Source of the DNA: FEN-1219 sp963728995
GTDB taxonomy: Bacteria; Pseudomonadota; Gammaproteobacteria; Steroidobacterales; Rariloculaceae
Length of the DNA: 64,000 bases
Reading direction: 5' to 3'
Assembly: GCA_963728995.1 (NCBI GenBank)
Contig: CAVSMD010000006.1
Location: 533,916-597,915 of the forward strand
How positions within the stretch are numbered: position 1 is the stretch's first letter; each line of letters opens with the position of its first letter. The notes beneath the pieces are model-generated. The model had not been told where the DNA came from and did no database searches. It was given only the letters and a program-made list of their open reading frames with translations. The position numbers and the translations under genes are program-made. This document shows positions 62,922 through 64,000 of the stretch, in pieces.

Positions 62922-63827
62922 GTGTTCTTCGCCGCGGATCTCGCCGTCATCAGCCTGCGCGCGCTGACGTTCGTCACGCTGTTCTTCGCCGTCGGCACCT
63001 GGATCTTCATTGCGCTGTGGGAGCGCGAGCTCGGCTCCGGCCTGGCCGAGCGCGCACGCGACGTTGCGCGCGCTGCGGCCGTGGTCGCGTTGATCGTCAC
63101 CGTAGTGCATTACGTGATGCAGCCGGCCCGCATGGCCGGCGACCTCGGCGCCACGTTCGATCCTTCGCTCGAGGCACTGCTGCTGCAGTCGAGCTCGGGC
63201 ACGGCGAACATCGCGCGCGTCGTGGGGCTTGCGGTGCTCGTGCTGAGCCTGGATCGTGCGACGAAGGCGAACACGATCGCGGCGAGCATCGGTGCCGCGC
63301 TCGCGATTCTGTCGTTCGCGTTCGGCGGCCACACGGCGATCCATCCTCTACGGCTCGTGCTCGCACCGCTGCTGCTCGTGCACCTTGCGGTGGCCGCGTT
63401 TTGGTTCGGCGCCCTGTGGCCGCTGCATACTGCGGCGGGCGAGGGACCGCCGGAGCGCAGCGGCCCCCTGATCGCGCGGTTCTCGACGCTCGCGATGCGT
63501 ATCGTGCCGGCCGTGCTCGTCTGCGGTTTGCTGATGGCGGTGGTGCTCGTGCGTAGCGCAGGGGAGCTGCTGACCGGCTATGGCGCCATGCTGATCGCCA
63601 AGACCACGGGGTTTGCCGTGCTGATGGGGCTCGCGGCCTTGAACAAGTGGCGGCTTCAACCGGGCGTGGCCGCGGGCGACCGGAACGCGACGCGGGCGTT
63701 CCGTCGCTCGGTGGCCGCCGAATGGGGCGTGATCGCCGTCATTCTCGTCACGACCGCCGTCATGACGTCGCTGTACGCTCCGGAGCATCTCGAGGGCGCG
63801 TTCGGCGCGGGCCACGAGGAGCACTAG
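62922..63827 (+). CDS. copD: CopD-family copper transport membrane protein
   Basis: 301 residues starting at GTG 62922. About eight membrane helices are visible (VISLRALTFVTLFFAVGTWI, ARAAAVVALIVTVVHYVM, LRLVLAPLLLVHLAVAAFWF, IVPAVLVCGLLMAVVLV and others). Conserved CopD His residues appear in FAFGGHTAIHPLRL and LLLVHLAVAAFWFGALWPLH. With CopC it forms the usual copCD pair, thought to move or store copper across the inner membrane; no copA or copB is present. The His-rich end GHEEH may bind metal. Confidence 0.9.
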   Translation: MFFAADLAVISLRALTFVTLFFAVGTWIFIALWERELGSGLAERARDVARAAAVVALIVTVVHYVMQPARMAGDLGATFDPSLEALLLQSSSGTANIARVVGLAVLVLSLDRATKANTIAASIGAALAILSFAFGGHTAIHPLRLVLAPLLLVHLAVAAFWFGALWPLHTAAGEGPPERSGPLIARFSTLAMRIVPAVLVCGLLMAVVLVRSAGELLTGYGAMLIAKTTGFAVLMGLAALNKWRLQPGVAAGDRNATRAFRRSVAAEWGVIAVILVTTAVMTSLYAPEHLEGAFGAGHEEH

Positions 63828-63885
63828 CGGCGGCAGCGATCCGCGGCCTAGCCCGGTGCGATCGCTGGTCAGTGAGCGATGACGC

Positions 63886-63915
63886 TTGCCGTCGCCGCTG
63901 CCGCTAGCCGATAAT
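63886..63915 (+). promoter_or_regulatory. putative promoter of tRNA-Ala
   Basis: TTGCCG (63886-63891) and GATAAT (63910-63915) are 18 nt apart. The predicted start near 63922 lies just before the tRNA, with a GC-rich discriminator (TCGCGCCC), the form associated with stringent control of stable RNA. Confidence 0.6.
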
Positions 63916-63926
63916 TCGCGCCCTGT

Positions 63927-64000
<74 letters not shown>

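Overview
The window reads as a stretch of a high-GC gammaproteobacterial chromosome. The evidence is gene order: clpS-clpA beside aat-infA, ftsK-lolA with serS close by, an OprI/Lpp-type alanine-zipper lipoprotein, a gspCDEF block and a lexA-imuA-imuB-dnaE2 cassette are typical of Gammaproteobacteria. The many exported quinoprotein-, cytochrome-c- and DUF-type proteins resemble those of poorly cultured soil or marine lineages (Steroidobacter/Nevskia-like). That finer placement is inference only. I see no phage, insertion sequence, CRISPR array or integrase. The window ends in a tRNA-Ala(CGC) gene and also carries tRNA-Ser(UGA).

Layout. 1-2.2 kb: the 3' end of fabH, an L,D-transpeptidase and, converging on it, a small Lpp-like lipoprotein that could be its substrate. 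2.2-8.4 kb: an SOS-controlled mutagenesis operon (lexA with two operator boxes, imuA, imuB, dnaE2). 8.4-14.5 kb: a small acidic protein and type II secretion genes gspC-D-E-F on the minus strand. 14.7-19.6 kb: the N-degron proteolysis genes clpS, clpA and aat with infA and a GNAT-like gene. 19.7-24.3 kb: ftsK, lolA, a VanZ-like gene and serS. 24.4-33.4 kb: an accessory region of exported proteins (a large CxxCH/beta-propeller protein, a type-B carboxylesterase, two related unknown proteins, a DUF6152 protein), plus an SDR enzyme, a LiaF-like protein and a Uma2 nuclease. 33.6-39.1 kb: housekeeping and small-enzyme genes (GltB-like flavoenzyme, GNAT, yjgA, slyX, ppiB, cytochrome P460, GFA). 39.5-45.4 kb: an apparent exported sugar-oxidation cluster (quinoprotein dehydrogenase, Tat-exported enolase-superfamily enzyme, PQQ sugar dehydrogenase, SMP-30 lactonase). 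45.4-50.9 kb: sulfotransferase, cupin, B3-type metallo-hydrolase, di-heme cytochrome and an esterase. 51.5-58.1 kb: a DUF1592-DUF1552-ankyrin operon, then a cupin and a MarR regulator with a repetitive basic tail. 58.2-63.8 kb: TPR protein, histidine phosphatase, trmH, yjbQ, an exported FMN hydroxy-acid oxidase containing a CxxCH motif, and copCD.

How the genes work together. Much of the accessory content points outside the cytoplasm: signal peptides or Tat motifs, CxxCH haem sites in at least five proteins, and PQQ-type propellers. This suggests periplasmic oxidation of sugars, hydroxy acids and other organics feeding electrons to c-type cytochromes. The core regions supply envelope linkage, secretion, DNA translocation and regulated proteolysis.

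Quality. About 30 frameshifts break otherwise well conserved genes. Nearly all read as a single extra base, and they cluster at 0.75-1.75, 8.8-18.7, 22-23 and 41.5-43 kb, while other stretches are clean. I treat them as probable sequence errors, so affected genes are given as single CDS features spanning all frames. No tools were run: family names rest on recognised motifs and residues, and positions of frameshifts are approximate.
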